Part shown: piece by piece, positions 18,356 through 27,262 of the stretch | Numbering within the stretch: the stretch's first letter is position 1 | Layout of the letters: each line of letters opens with the position of its first letter | Notes under the pieces: generated by a model | Database searches by the model: none | The model's input: only the letters and a program-made list of their open reading frames with translations | Told to the model about the DNA's origin: nothing | Made by a program: the position numbers and the translations under genes | Assembly: GCA_003576845.1 (NCBI GenBank) | Contig: QEVJ01000018.1 | Location: forward strand, 1 to 56,126 | Reading direction: 5' to 3' | Source of the DNA: Planctomycetota bacterium | GTDB lineage: Bacteria; Planctomycetota; Planctomycetia; Pirellulales; PLA5 | Length of the DNA stretch: 56,126 nucleotides

Positions 18356-20578
18356 ATGTCGAGTCCGTTTTCGGTTTTTCGCAAGCACCAAAAGGGCCTG
18401 ATGGCCGGTCTGGTAATCGTCGCGATGATCTCGTTCATCGTGCTCGGCACGGCCGACCAGTTCTTGAAGTTCCATTCGGGCGACGGCACGCAAGAAGCCC
18501 GCGTCGTCGCCACGTGGAACGGCGGCGAATTCACGCAGGGCGAGTTGAACCGGCTGGTCTACAACCGCGTGACGCTCAATGCGTTCATCCGCGGTGTCAA
18601 GGAGATCGAAGCCCAAAACCGCGGACAGGCCGAGCCCGATCCGTTCATTCCGTTCAACACGAGCAACGAACGCGAAGTGATTCGCACCGCCCTGTTGGTC
18701 GAGGAGGCGAAGAAGCTGGGCATCGTGGTTACCGACGAACAGGTGATGCAACGGATCAAGGTGCTGTCGCAAGACTCGGTGACCGATTCGCAGCTCAACT
18801 CGGTGCTCCATAAAATTACGAGCCGCGAACGTCCCGTAACATTTGGGCAAGTGATCGAGGCGTATCGGCACGAGCTGATCGCGACCCAGGCGAAGCTGAT
18901 GTATGCCTCGCCGGACCGCGACTACGACGGTTTGGCGACGCCGGCCCAGCGCTGGGACTACTTTTGCCGGCTCAACCGCCGCGTGAAGCTCGAGGTCTAC
19001 CCGTTTCCCGTCGATCAATTCATCAACGACGGCCGCATTCCCGAGCCCAGCGATAGCGACCTGCGGGCGTTTTACGAGGAGTACAAGGACAACGTCCCTT
19101 CGCCCACGTCGCCGGAACCGGGCTTTCGCGATCCCGAGGGCGTAAAGCTCGAATACCTCAAGGCCGACTACCTCAAGTTTTACAACGACGCAAAGGCCAA
19201 GCTCACCGACGAGGAGATCCGCAAGGATTTCGAGAAATACAAAACGGCGATGCGGTCGAATCTCGAAGCGATCGAAGGCATGAGTAGCCTCGACGACTTG
19301 CTCAAGGACGACAAACAAGACGAAAAGAAAGACGACGGCAAACCGGTGGTCAGGGCTCCCGAACCCGACCCGACGGCTTACGAGCAAGCGACCGGCCGAT
19401 TCGCCAAACGCGCGCCCAAAGCCACCGAGCCGCGATTCACCGACGACGAGGTGCTCAATCGCAATCGTGAGGCGATCGTCAAGCGGCTCGCCGAGCAACG
19501 CGCTCGCGATGAGATGCGCAAGACGCTCGACAACACCTACATGAAAATGCTGCGGTTCTACGAGGGAGCCTATCGCAAGTGGGCCCTGGCCAATACGGCC
19601 AAGAACGGCGACAAAAAGCAGGAAGGCGAGCGGACTTCGCCGCCGACCTTCGATCTCGCCAAGCTCGCCAATCCCGAAGCCGGACTCACCTACCATCAAA
19701 CGGCGATGGTGTCTTTCGAGGAACTCCGCCGCGACAAGTACCTGGGCCAAACATTCGTCGACCGCCGTTGGCAAATCAGCAAGAATCCGCAAACGGACAT
19801 CGAAGAACCCCGCATCGCCAACCCGGGCACGCAACTACCTCAATACGTCTTCCAAACCAAAACGAAATTCAGCCCGTTCCGCGGCGAGGATCAGGTGACC
19901 GGTTCCGCCGAGGAGTTCTACCGCAATCAGTATGTGTTTTGGAGAACCGAGGATCGCAAGGAGAACACGCCTGCCTTCGAGGACAGCAAAGACCGCGTGA
20001 AGCGGGCGTGGAAGATCGCCAACAAGACCGGCAAATCGGCCCGCGATCTGGCCCGGGAAGCCGCCAAGCGGCTCTCCGACGAGCTCAACGGCAACAAGAC
20101 CACGCTCAAAGACCGCTTTCCCGATAGCTCGCTGGTAAAGGAAACGCCGGAGTTTACGTGGTACGAAGATCGGCTCATGCCGACGGGGCACAGCCAGTTG
20201 CCCATCGTTCGCACATACCCCGTGCCGACGCGGCTCGAAGAAGTCGAAGTCGGCGAAAATCGGTTCTATCGCGAAGTCTTCCGGCTCTCCGACAAGCAAG
20301 CCGGCACGGCGATGAACGATTCCGGCGCGATCGTATACGTCGTGCAAGTTTTCGACGCGACCGGGTCGGACCGCGACACGCTGCGGCAAGAGTTCCTGCG
20401 CTCGCCGTTCTCGCGCTACATCCCCGGCCTGTCGCAAAACCTGCCGGACATTCCCGACGAGCAGGGCTACGCCGTCGCGTCGTACTACGACATGTACCGC
20501 GCGTCGAACGCGTGGTACGAGCAGCTTGAACGCGACTACGGCGTCAAGTGGCAGCCGCGTGAGGCGGAGGAGAACTGA
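18356..20578 (+). CDS. Membrane-anchored SurA-N/PpiD-like protein
   Basis: A 740-residue protein with a short cytoplasmic N-terminus, one membrane segment (LMAGLVIVAMISFIVLGTA) and a large periplasmic region. The first 200 residues fit a SurA/PpiD N-terminal chaperone domain: the VARVNGxxIT-like strand is VVATWNGGEFTQGELNRL, followed by LLVEEAKKLGIVVTDEQVMQRI. I see no clear parvulin domain, so isomerase activity is doubtful. The middle (about residues 320-430) is charged and helical. The start at ATG 18356 is chosen because the membrane anchor follows it directly. It probably helps fold or escort exported proteins. Confidence 0.7.
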   Translation: MSSPFSVFRKHQKGLMAGLVIVAMISFIVLGTADQFLKFHSGDGTQEARVVATWNGGEFTQGELNRLVYNRVTLNAFIRGVKEIEAQNRGQAEPDPFIPFNTSNEREVIRTALLVEEAKKLGIVVTDEQVMQRIKVLSQDSVTDSQLNSVLHKITSRERPVTFGQVIEAYRHELIATQAKLMYASPDRDYDGLATPAQRWDYFCRLNRRVKLEVYPFPVDQFINDGRIPEPSDSDLRAFYEEYKDNVPSPTSPEPGFRDPEGVKLEYLKADYLKFYNDAKAKLTDEEIRKDFEKYKTAMRSNLEAIEGMSSLDDLLKDDKQDEKKDDGKPVVRAPEPDPTAYEQATGRFAKRAPKATEPRFTDDEVLNRNREAIVKRLAEQRARDEMRKTLDNTYMKMLRFYEGAYRKWALANTAKNGDKKQEGERTSPPTFDLAKLANPEAGLTYHQTAMVSFEELRRDKYLGQTFVDRRWQISKNPQTDIEEPRIANPGTQLPQYVFQTKTKFSPFRGEDQVTGSAEEFYRNQYVFWRTEDRKENTPAFEDSKDRVKRAWKIANKTGKSARDLAREAAKRLSDELNGNKTTLKDRFPDSSLVKETPEFTWYEDRLMPTGHSQLPIVRTYPVPTRLEEVEVGENRFYREVFRLSDKQAGTAMNDSGAIVYVVQVFDATGSDRDTLRQEFLRSPFSRYIPGLSQNLPDIPDEQGYAVASYYDMYRASNAWYEQLERDYGVKWQPREAEEN

Positions 20579-20579
20579 T

Positions 20580-20681
20580 AAATGAAGAATGAAGGAATGC
20601 AAAATGCAATGAAAAAAGAAGACTTCGTTATGGCTTCGAAGCCGCATTTCATTCTGCATTCTTCATTTTGCATTCTTCATT
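20580..20681. repeat. Inverted pair, AATGAAGAATGCAAAATG family
   Basis: The left arm 20580-20612 and right arm 20645-20681 are imperfect reverse complements, AT-rich against the GC-rich background. A diverged piece recurs at about 33570-33605. Confidence 0.7.
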
Positions 20682-20690
20682 CCCTCCGCT

Positions 20691-21632
20691 GTGGTTAAGA
20701 GACCATCGTGGGGACCTGTCGTGTGGCGGCGGTTGCGGCTGATCTTGGAGATGATTCGGTTCAGCCACACGCTGTTCGCGTTGCCGTTTGCGCTCTTGGC
20801 GGCGGCGATGGCGTGGGCGGCCGACGCGGCTAGCGACCCGCCGCGTCCCTGGCGATGGCAAGATTTGCTCGGGATCGTGCTGTGCATGGTCGCTGCCCGC
20901 AGCGCGGCGATGGCGATCAATCGCCTCGCCGACCGCCGGACCGACGCCGCGAATCCGCGAACCGCCGGCAGGCACCTTCCCGCGGGCCTGTTGAGCGCGG
21001 CCAGCGTGGCGACGTTCGCGGTCGCGTGCGGTGCGGCGTTCGTCGCGGCGACGCTGTTGTTTCTGCCGAACCGCCTGCCGCTATATCTGTCCATTCCCGT
21101 GCTGACCGTGCTGGCCGCCTACAGCTACACCAAGCGATTTACGTCGCTATCGCACTTTTGGCTCGGCCTGTCGCTCATGCTCGCGCCGGTTTCGGCGTGG
21201 ATCGCAATTCGCGGCGAGATCATGCTCGGATACCCGACGGACGTGCTGCCGGCCGTCGTCTTGGGCGGCGCGGTGCTGTTTTGGGTCGCCGGGTTCGACA
21301 TTATCTACGCCTGTCAGGACGTCGACTTCGACCGCGCGGCCGGACTCAACAGCGTGCCGGCCAGATTGGGCGTCAGGCGCTCCCTGCGCCTCGCCGCGCT
21401 CTGCCACGCCGCGATGATCGGTCTGCTCGCGGCGCTCCCCGCGGTCGCGACGCAGATTTCGCTCGGCTGGATCTACGGCGCCGGCATCGCCGCGGTCGCG
21501 GTCTTGCTCATCTACGAGCATGCCCTCGTCCGGCCCGACGACCTCTCGCGCGTCAACCGGGCATTTTTTCACGTCAACGCGGTCATCAGCCTCGGACTGC
21601 TCATCATCGGCGTGCTCGACCTGTGGCTCTAA
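20691..21632 (+). CDS. UbiA-family prenyltransferase (MqnP/UbiA-like)
   Basis: Membrane enzyme that attaches a polyprenyl chain to an aromatic ring, here most likely in quinone synthesis. The two aspartate-rich motifs are NRLADRRTD and DIIYACQDVDFD, and about eight hydrophobic segments are visible. EMIRFSHTLFALPFALL is the typical N-terminal block of the group annotated as 4-hydroxybenzoate polyprenyltransferase or MqnP of the futalosine menaquinone pathway. The start is uncertain: GTG 20691 and GTG 20721 are both possible. No other quinone genes are adjacent, so the substrate is not decided. Confidence 0.9.
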   Translation: MVKRPSWGPVVWRRLRLILEMIRFSHTLFALPFALLAAAMAWAADAASDPPRPWRWQDLLGIVLCMVAARSAAMAINRLADRRTDAANPRTAGRHLPAGLLSAASVATFAVACGAAFVAATLLFLPNRLPLYLSIPVLTVLAAYSYTKRFTSLSHFWLGLSLMLAPVSAWIAIRGEIMLGYPTDVLPAVVLGGAVLFWVAGFDIIYACQDVDFDRAAGLNSVPARLGVRRSLRLAALCHAAMIGLLAALPAVATQISLGWIYGAGIAAVAVLLIYEHALVRPDDLSRVNRAFFHVNAVISLGLLIIGVLDLWL

Positions 21633-21666
21633 TCGACGCGGGGCGGATCGCGTTCGCACGACGAAA

Positions 21667-21699
21667 AAACCCCGCGCGACATCGTGCCGCGCGGGGTTT
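21667..21699. terminator. Strong bidirectional terminator
   Basis: A perfect 12-bp stem (AAACCCCGCGCG at 21667-21678 with 21688-21699) and a 9-base loop. A-rich and T-rich ends serve both directions. It lies between the convergent UbiA-type and BON-domain genes. Confidence 0.85.
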
Positions 21700-21784
21700 G
21701 GTGCTAGCTAGCAGGTGCTTCGCCTGGCATGTCGCGAGCCGAGGCTCGTTGCTTCCAAGGCGAAGCGGCACAACGACGTTTCGT

Positions 21785-22528
21785 TTAGTGGCGGCGAGCT
21801 TTGAAGTCCAGCATCCACCAGCCGTCGTCCCATTCGAGCGTGACTTTACGCCACCCCAGCGGAACTTGCGGATAGGGATAGAACGGACCGATGTAGGGCC
21901 ATGCCGTCGGACTGTATTGCTTCGGATAGGTCACGGCGCCGTAGTTCGGGTAAACCGCATAAGCCGGCCACGCATGGCGGGGCAGGTGCGGCTGATCGAA
22001 CTTGGCCGGAGCAACGCCGCCGCCCGTGCCCGGAACGTAGGCCGGAATCGGGGCGCCGCCTTGCTGATACGCGGCCGGCGAGGCCATGCCCTGCCGAGCC
22101 GCAATGCTCGTCGCCGGAGCGACGCCGACCGGCATGGCCATCGAACGAGCGGCCGCTTTGGCCGCTGCCGGATTCATCGCCGCCGGCGCCGGTGCAGGCG
22201 CGATAGCGGGCTGGCCCTGAGCGGCCGTTTGCTGAATCGCCGGCGCCGCGGGTTGCGGCACGCCGATTTCGAGCTGGTCGACGACCTGGCTTACGCCGTC
22301 CGTGTTCTGAGCGATGGCGAGCGCCAAAGCGCGTTGCTGTTCGCTCGCCACGTTCCCCTTCAGCGTGATGACGCCGCCGCGGCTGCCCACGCCCACGTTG
22401 TAGTGCTTCATGCCGCCACTACGCAGGTTTTGAGCGATCTGATTGGCCGTCGAAACGTCGTCGGCCAATGCGGACGGACCCCACGCGCCAACGGCGGCGA
22501 GGGCCAGTCCTAGAATGAACCGTCGCAT
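21785..22528 (-). CDS. Exported BON-domain protein
   Basis: A 247-residue protein with a signal peptide (FILGLALAAVGAWGPSALA) and one BON domain at about residues 25-90 (ANQIAQNLRS, GVITLKGNVASEQQRALALAI). BON domains are thought to bind membranes or carry lipids. The middle is Ala/Pro-rich and disordered. The C-terminus is rich in Tyr, Trp and Pro (YPNYGAVTYPKQYSP, EWDDGWWMLDFKARRH), a tail common on planctomycete envelope proteins. The start at 22528 has a strong GAGGAGGGAG ribosome site. Confidence 0.85.
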   Translation of the reverse strand: MRRFILGLALAAVGAWGPSALADDVSTANQIAQNLRSGGMKHYNVGVGSRGGVITLKGNVASEQQRALALAIAQNTDGVSQVVDQLEIGVPQPAAPAIQQTAAQGQPAIAPAPAPAAMNPAAAKAAARSMAMPVGVAPATSIAARQGMASPAAYQQGGAPIPAYVPGTGGGVAPAKFDQPHLPRHAWPAYAVYPNYGAVTYPKQYSPTAWPYIGPFYPYPQVPLGWRKVTLEWDDGWWMLDFKARRH

Positions 22529-22944
22529 GTCTCCCTCCTCCTCAAGTGAAACAAAACGCGTCGTTGTGCCCAACGAGCGAACCTACCGGCTCTTGGCCGC
22601 CTTGGCGCGACGCGCGGTCGCGGCAAAGCGAGAATTGCGGGAATGCCAAGAACGAGCCGGTCGTCGCCGAGTGGGTATCGTGCTTGCGAACGCGATTCGC
22701 CGGTAGCAGCCGGGGTTTACACGCACCCGGCGCGGGCGATTCGCGCGTGCCTGCAGATAGATTTCGGTTGCCGGTTGTTCCAAAGGGGAGTTTTTTTTGG
22801 ATTTTGCCGGTCCTACGCGAAGTGCCGGAGATGCCGATTGACAGCCGGGTAAATCGGGCAAACTTTGCGGCCGCAAGGGGAGAGCGGACAGTGGGCAGAA
22901 GAGAGTGAACGGTGGGTAGTGGGCCGCGGACCGCGAAATGCCCG
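22529..22944. other. Intergenic region, BON gene / larC
   Basis: A 416-bp non-coding stretch upstream of the BON-domain gene and downstream of larC. There is a short A/T run near 22790-22805 and an isolated TTGACA at 22838. I see no supported gene or RNA. Confidence 0.55.
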
Positions 22945-24135
22945 CTATTGCTTCAGTGATTTGTATACTTCCGCGAGCGAAACGCCGTGCTCGGCGGCGG
23001 CTTTGCGGCAGCTTTCGTATTCCGGCGAGAATTTTTCGCCGCCGCCCGGCAAGTCCGCCACAACGCCGTCGATCTCGCCGTACGGCGATGAGACCTGCAC
23101 CTTGCGGCGCGCGAGCACGCGGCGCCGCACGTCCGTTCGCCGCACACCGAGCGTCGTCGTTTCGCGGAACAGCAGCGTTTCGATTCTTTCCGCGTCGGAT
23201 GGGTGGCACATTACCGCCAGCGCCACGCCGGGCCGATTCTTCTTCATGCCGATCGGCGTTGTCGTCACGTCGAGAGCGCCGGCTTGCCAAAGCTGCTCCA
23301 AGCAATATCCGATTGCTTCGCCGGTCATGTCATCGACGTTCGTCTCGATTAACGTCACGGTGTCGCACTGCACGGCGCTATCCGCCGTCTGCCCACCGTC
23401 CACTGCCCCCTGCCCGCTCTCCACTTCTCCCACGATCAAGCGCAGCACGTTCGCCTGTTCGGCCAACTCGCGCGTGCCCGCGCCGAGGCCGACGCGTTCG
23501 ATCTTCATCGCCGGCAATGGGCCGAACGACTCGGCCAGCGTGGCGACGATGGCCGCGCCCGTTGGCGTGGTCAGTTCCGCTTGCACGCTCGACTCGGCCA
23601 GCGGAATGCCCGTGAGCAGTTCGGCGGTGGCGGGGGCGGGCACGCTCACCTTGCCGTGGGCAATTTCGATCGTCCCGCCGCCGGTCGGAATCGCCGACGC
23701 CACGATCCGGTCGACCCCGAGCAAGTCCCAGCCGATGGCGGAACCGACGATGTCGGCAATCGAATCGACCGCCCCCACCTCGTGAAAGTGCACCTTGCGA
23801 ATCGTCGTGCCGTGAACCTTCGCTTCCGCTTCGCCAAGCCGCGTGAAGATCCGTTTGGCAAGGTCCTTCTGCCGCTCCGTGAGTGCGCTGGCGTCGATCT
23901 TGTCCGTGATGTGGTGCAAATGCCGATGCGCGTGTTCCGGTTCGTGCTCGACGGTGATGTGCGTCGCCCGAAAGCCGTGCCGCTTGACTTCATTCGCCAC
24001 GAGGCGACAACTCGGCAAGCCGAGCGAGTCGATGCCGGCCTGAATCGCGGCCAAATCGACGCCGGCGTCCACGAGCGCCCCGAGCATCATGTCGCCGCTA
24101 ATGCCGCTGATACAGTCGAGATAAGCGATGTGCAT
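22945..24135 (-). CDS. larC: Nickel pincer cofactor insertion protein LarC
   Basis: LarC is a CTP-dependent cyclometallase that inserts nickel into the pyridinium-dithiocarboxylate cofactor of lactate racemase-type enzymes. Family markers are MHIAYLDCISGISGDMMLGA at the start, a His-rich loop HEPEHAHRHLHHI, VHFHEVGAVDSIADIVG and VETNVDDMTGE-like IETNVDDMTGEAIGYCLEQ. The gene is one unbroken 396-residue frame, unlike the frameshifted LarC1/LarC2 of Lactobacillus plantarum. A charge-neutral insertion (EVESGQGAVDGGQTADSAVQ) separates the two halves. No larA, larB or larE gene is in the window. Confidence 0.93.
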   Translation of the reverse strand: MHIAYLDCISGISGDMMLGALVDAGVDLAAIQAGIDSLGLPSCRLVANEVKRHGFRATHITVEHEPEHAHRHLHHITDKIDASALTERQKDLAKRIFTRLGEAEAKVHGTTIRKVHFHEVGAVDSIADIVGSAIGWDLLGVDRIVASAIPTGGGTIEIAHGKVSVPAPATAELLTGIPLAESSVQAELTTPTGAAIVATLAESFGPLPAMKIERVGLGAGTRELAEQANVLRLIVGEVESGQGAVDGGQTADSAVQCDTVTLIETNVDDMTGEAIGYCLEQLWQAGALDVTTTPIGMKKNRPGVALAVMCHPSDAERIETLLFRETTTLGVRRTDVRRRVLARRKVQVSSPYGEIDGVVADLPGGGEKFSPEYESCRKAAAEHGVSLAEVYKSLKQ

Positions 24136-24139
24136 GGGT

Positions 24140-24325
24140 AGGATCGAGGATCGAGGGAAGAGGGATCATTTAGCCCCCGGTGAATACACCGGGGGCAAAG
24201 CGCTCGGCATCGCGAAAACGGCCTAACGCGAATAGAACTGCGATCAGAATAGCCGATCGCCAAGCGAGAGCGTAAGAGACTACCCTCGCAACGCGCGCCC
24301 CTCGATCCTCATTCGTCGATCCTCA
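24140..24325. repeat. GGATCGAGGATCGAGG inverted pair with inner palindrome
   Basis: 24140-24157 and 24298-24325 are related inverted copies of a GGATCGAGG repeat. Between them, GCCCCCGGTG (24173-24182) and CACCGGGGGC (24187-24196) form a perfect 10-bp hairpin with an AATA loop. The right copy runs into the 3' end of the next gene. Confidence 0.75.
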
Positions 24326-25170
24326 AAACTCGGGTTACCCGCTAACGTGGCATCCCGGTTCCGCAGAAACTGCTTGTACTCCCGCGGCCCGCCTTCGACG
24401 ACCAGCACATAAATCACGCCCCGATGTTTCCACGCCGCGGCACAAACGCCTTGCGTCGTCGGGGTCGCCGGTACCTGCGGCGGCGCATCCGGCAACCCGG
24501 TCACCTCGGCGAGCGGCGAAAAGGCATACAGCGTTCCCCGCGAGCCCCCGGGAAACAACTCGATGTCGTAGGCGACGGCATCGCTGCCGGCGAGCGCATC
24601 TTCGATCCGCCGCCACACCGTGTTCTGCGGCAGGTTTACGAGTTCATCGCTCGGCGGCAGATCGGCGGGCCGCTCCGCCAAAGGTCGCCCGGCGGTCCGC
24701 ACGTCGCGGGTGTAGAGCGCAATCGCCGCGTCGAGCACTTCGTCCGCCGACCACGGCTCGAGCGGCTTGGGCCAGAAATGAATCGCCAGCATCACCGCTC
24801 CGGCAATCGCCGCCACGCCGCCGGCCAGAAACGCCCGTCGACGCCAACGACGGCCTGAACCCGAACGCGGGGCAATCTGGACCGCGTCTGCTGACGCATC
24901 GGCCGCGGCCGAATCGCTCGCTACCGGTTTGGTTTCACATTCCATCGCTGGCAGACCCGCTAGCAACCGCTCGGCCAAACCCGCGGGAACGTCGACGGCT
25001 TGCATTGCGGCTCCGATCCGCCGGTCCGCGCGTTCCACCCGCTCGCGAAGCCGCCGCGCCGCTGCGTCGTTTTCCAGCGCCCGCGCAACGTCCACGAGCG
25101 CCGGGTCGTCCGCAAGGGACTCGCCGGGATGATGGGCGTCGAGGGCGGTGAGGAGGTCGCGCGGGGACAT
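24280..25170 (-). CDS. Single-pass membrane protein, probable anti-sigma partner
   Basis: A 296-residue protein with a cytoplasmic N-terminus (about 110 residues), one membrane segment (RAFLAGGVAAIAGAVMLAIHFW) and a periplasmic domain of about 160 residues. It begins 50 bp after the ECF sigma factor gene, in the position of an anti-sigma factor. No zinc-binding HxxxCxxC motif is visible, so it is not a classical ZAS protein. The last residues (FEDRRMRIEGRALRG) are encoded by the GGATCGAGG repeat. The anti-sigma role is inferred from topology and position only. Confidence 0.65.
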   Translation of the reverse strand: MSPRDLLTALDAHHPGESLADDPALVDVARALENDAAARRLRERVERADRRIGAAMQAVDVPAGLAERLLAGLPAMECETKPVASDSAAADASADAVQIAPRSGSGRRWRRRAFLAGGVAAIAGAVMLAIHFWPKPLEPWSADEVLDAAIALYTRDVRTAGRPLAERPADLPPSDELVNLPQNTVWRRIEDALAGSDAVAYDIELFPGGSRGTLYAFSPLAEVTGLPDAPPQVPATPTTQGVCAAAWKHRGVIYVLVVEGGPREYKQFLRNRDATLAGNPSFEDRRMRIEGRALRG

Positions 25171-25220
25171 CTAGCGAAAGCTTAAGGTTTAAGTTTCAAG
25201 GCTCAAATAAGGTCGAAGGT

Positions 25221-25898
25221 TTAAGGTTTAACGGTGGAACTGCGGTGCGACGGAGTGCTATGAGCGCTTTGCTGTTTGTCGATTCTCGTCGTCTCGGAGC
25301 GTTCCACGGCGAGCAACCGCCGGCGGAGGTGGCTTTTGGCTCGGGAGAGCCGGCTCATCACCGTGCCCGGCGGCAGGTCGAGTTGTTCGGCGATATCGCG
25401 GTACGACGCTTCTTCGAAATAAAACATCAACACCGGAATGCGAAATTCGTCCGGCAACTCGTCGAGCGCCGTTTGCAACCGCTGGGGGTCGATCTCCTCG
25501 TTGTCGTCCCCGCCGGTCGCGTCGAGCGAAGCCGGGTCGGGCACGCTGTTTACGTCGATCTCCAGGCCGCCAACGGGCGCCGGCGTCCGGCGGCGGCGCA
25601 TCTTCAAAAACACGTTGCGGGCAACGGCCAGCAGCCAATGCCCCACGCGCTCGGCGTCGCGAACCTGATCGAGCTTTTCCTGCGCGATCAAGAACGTCTG
25701 CTGCGCCACGTCCTCGGCATCCGCCGCCGTACCGGCCAGCCGAAAGGCATACCGGTACACGGCCGCATGATGCTCGGCCACGAGGGCGACCATCGCCGCG
25801 CGAACGCCGCCGTGCTCGGCCCGACAGTCCGCCGGCTCGGCAGAGCCAGCGGGCGGCTGCGGGACGGCATCCGGATGCTGTTGCGCGTGGTCCGACAT
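25221..25898 (-). CDS. ECF RNA polymerase sigma factor
   Basis: Sigma-70 family factor with region 2 (YRYAFRLAGTAADAEDVAQQTFLIA, HWLLAVARNVFLKMRRRR) and region 4 (ALDELPDEFRIPVLMFYFEEASYRDIAEQLDLPPGTVMSRLSRAK) joined by an acidic linker. The 225 residues include a Pro/Ala-rich N-terminal extension and a Ser/Thr-rich tail. It is followed by the membrane protein gene at 24280, forming a likely sigma/anti-sigma pair. The regulon cannot be seen from the window. Confidence 0.92.
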   Translation of the reverse strand: MSDHAQQHPDAVPQPPAGSAEPADCRAEHGGVRAAMVALVAEHHAAVYRYAFRLAGTAADAEDVAQQTFLIAQEKLDQVRDAERVGHWLLAVARNVFLKMRRRRTPAPVGGLEIDVNSVPDPASLDATGGDDNEEIDPQRLQTALDELPDEFRIPVLMFYFEEASYRDIAEQLDLPPGTVMSRLSRAKSHLRRRLLAVERSETTRIDKQQSAHSTPSHRSSTVKP

Positions 25899-26374
25899 CT
25901 TCCGCCTGCGCCCTAACCGTTAGAGACCTGCCGTCGACCAATTATTCCCGCGGTTTCCCCCAAAATTGTCGCCCCGCCGGGGATATTCAATGCCGGGGAG
26001 CACTGCTATCATTTCGGGCTATGTTGTCCGAGCGCCCCCGCATCGTATGGGGTTTTGGACCCGTCGGCAACGCGCCAGACCACGGCGATTTGAGGATTTC
26101 GCGGCTTCCCGGTGAGAACTTCGGGAATAAACGGCCAGTCTTGGGGATCAAACCTCCCAGACGCCGACATTCCCGGATCGTTTTCGGGCCCCTAGTGCTG
26201 CGTGAACACGGAAAATGGGGATGCCACTGCTGGCTTGTCCAGCAGTGCGATTCGCGAGACGACGTCCATCGGCTACTCTCACTGCTGGACAAGCCAGCAG
26301 TGGCACCCGACGTAATTCACACGGATGGCAAATCGACCACGTAAGGTTCTTCCACACACAGAAAGGACAAGACC
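25899..26374. other. Intergenic region, sigma factor / lipoprotein
   Basis: A 476-bp divergent region. It contains the inverted repeat at 26221-26306. I see no other feature; several frames are open, but none looks like protein. Confidence 0.6.
26221..26306. repeat. Inverted pair of CCACTGCTGGCTTGTCCAGC
   Basis: Left copy 26221-26247 and right copy 26280-26306 match at 26 of 27 bases in opposite orientation. Each copy also contains a short internal palindrome around CTGCTGG. Confidence 0.9.
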
Positions 26375-26719
26375 ATGAGGAAGTTGTTAGCTTTGCTGGT
26401 TCTGGCCAGCTTTGGCTTGGCGACCGTCGGACTGACGGGCTGCAGCGACACGAAGAAGGAAGGCGACAAGAAGGACACCAAGAAAGACGCCAAAAAGGAC
26501 GCGAAGCCAGCCGATAAGCCGGCGGACAAGCCCGCTGATGCTCCCGCCGACAAGCCTGCGGACGCGCCAGCCGATAAGCCGGCCGACGCACCCGCAGATA
26601 AGCCGGCGGATGCTCCGGCCGATGCCCCCGCGGACAAGCCGGCTGATGCTCCGGCCGACGCCCCAGCGGATAAGCCGGCCGATGCTCCGGCCGACGCCCC
26701 GGCTGACGCTCCTAAGTAG
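26375..26719 (+). CDS. Small repetitive lipoprotein (Lys-rich, then ADKP/ADAP repeats)
   Basis: A 114-residue protein with a lipoprotein signal peptide (LLALLVLASFGLATVGLTGC; lipobox LTGC). After the lipidated cysteine comes a charged DTKKEGDKKDTKKDAKKD stretch, then about 14 tandem PADK/PADA units to the end. It is almost certainly disordered. AAAGGAC precedes the ATG. The repeat DNA uses varied codons, so the protein pattern rather than the DNA seems to be maintained. The function is unknown. A similar, shorter lipoprotein gene follows at 26853. Confidence 0.8.
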   Translation: MRKLLALLVLASFGLATVGLTGCSDTKKEGDKKDTKKDAKKDAKPADKPADKPADAPADKPADAPADKPADAPADKPADAPADAPADKPADAPADAPADKPADAPADAPADAPK

Positions 26720-26852
26720 TGCCGAAAGCTCGAACTGTTCAAGGCCGTCGGGGGCGTGGCCCGTGCCGGCGGCGATGTGTATGTGATTTGTTACGTCGTC
26801 AGCCTGTCGGCTGTCGAGACCCCATGTTTCTTTCTCAGGAAGGGTAAGTCAG

Positions 26853-27005
26853 ATGAAGAAGTTCCTGGCCTTGTTGCTCATGTTCACGTTCGCGGTCGCC
26901 CCGGTCGTCGGTTGCGGCGATAGCGGCAAGAAGGACGAGAAGAAGACCGAAGAGAAGAAGGACGAGAAGAAGCCCGAAGAGAAGAAGGACGAAGCTGCCA
27001 AGTAG
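26853..27005 (+). CDS. Tiny Lys/Glu-rich lipoprotein (50 aa)
   Basis: A 50-residue gene. The signal peptide is MKKFLALLLMFTFAVAPVVG with the lipidated cysteine at residue 21 (VVGC). The mature part is about 30 residues of alternating KKDEKK/PEEKKDE charge. A GGAAGGG ribosome site lies upstream and a strong terminator directly follows. It shares the design of the preceding lipoprotein (short signal, lipobox, charged repeat tail) and probably arose from the same family. The function is unknown. Confidence 0.8.
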   Translation: MKKFLALLLMFTFAVAPVVGCGDSGKKDEKKTEEKKDEKKPEEKKDEAAK

Positions 27006-27025
27006 TCCGATTCCGTCGACAAATC

Positions 27026-27062
27026 AAGAAGGACGCTCGAACCTCGGGCGTCCTTCTTTTTT
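27026..27062 (+). terminator. Rho-independent terminator
   Basis: AAGAAGGACGC (27026-27036) pairs with GCGTCCTTCTT (27048-27058) across an 11-base loop, followed by T residues to 27062. It ends the tiny lipoprotein transcript. Confidence 0.9.
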
Positions 27063-27262
27063 CATGCGCGAATCGTTCCGGTTATAGCGAGATTGCGCCC
27101 GCCCCCGCTCGGCCATCTTTGCAATGCCGCCGCGATACAGCCCGCAAAGCCCGCCGCCGTGACATAGAATTGCGTTACAGAGCGCTCGGATGCGTTGAAG
27201 TCTGACGCGCATCCGGCCGACCGCCTCGCAGGAAGTCCCGCCGATAGTCCCTTGGACCCGCT

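Noticed and set aside
25941-26374. Small open frames between the sigma factor and lipoprotein genes
   Set aside because: They run through an inverted repeat and have no ribosome site or protein-like composition.
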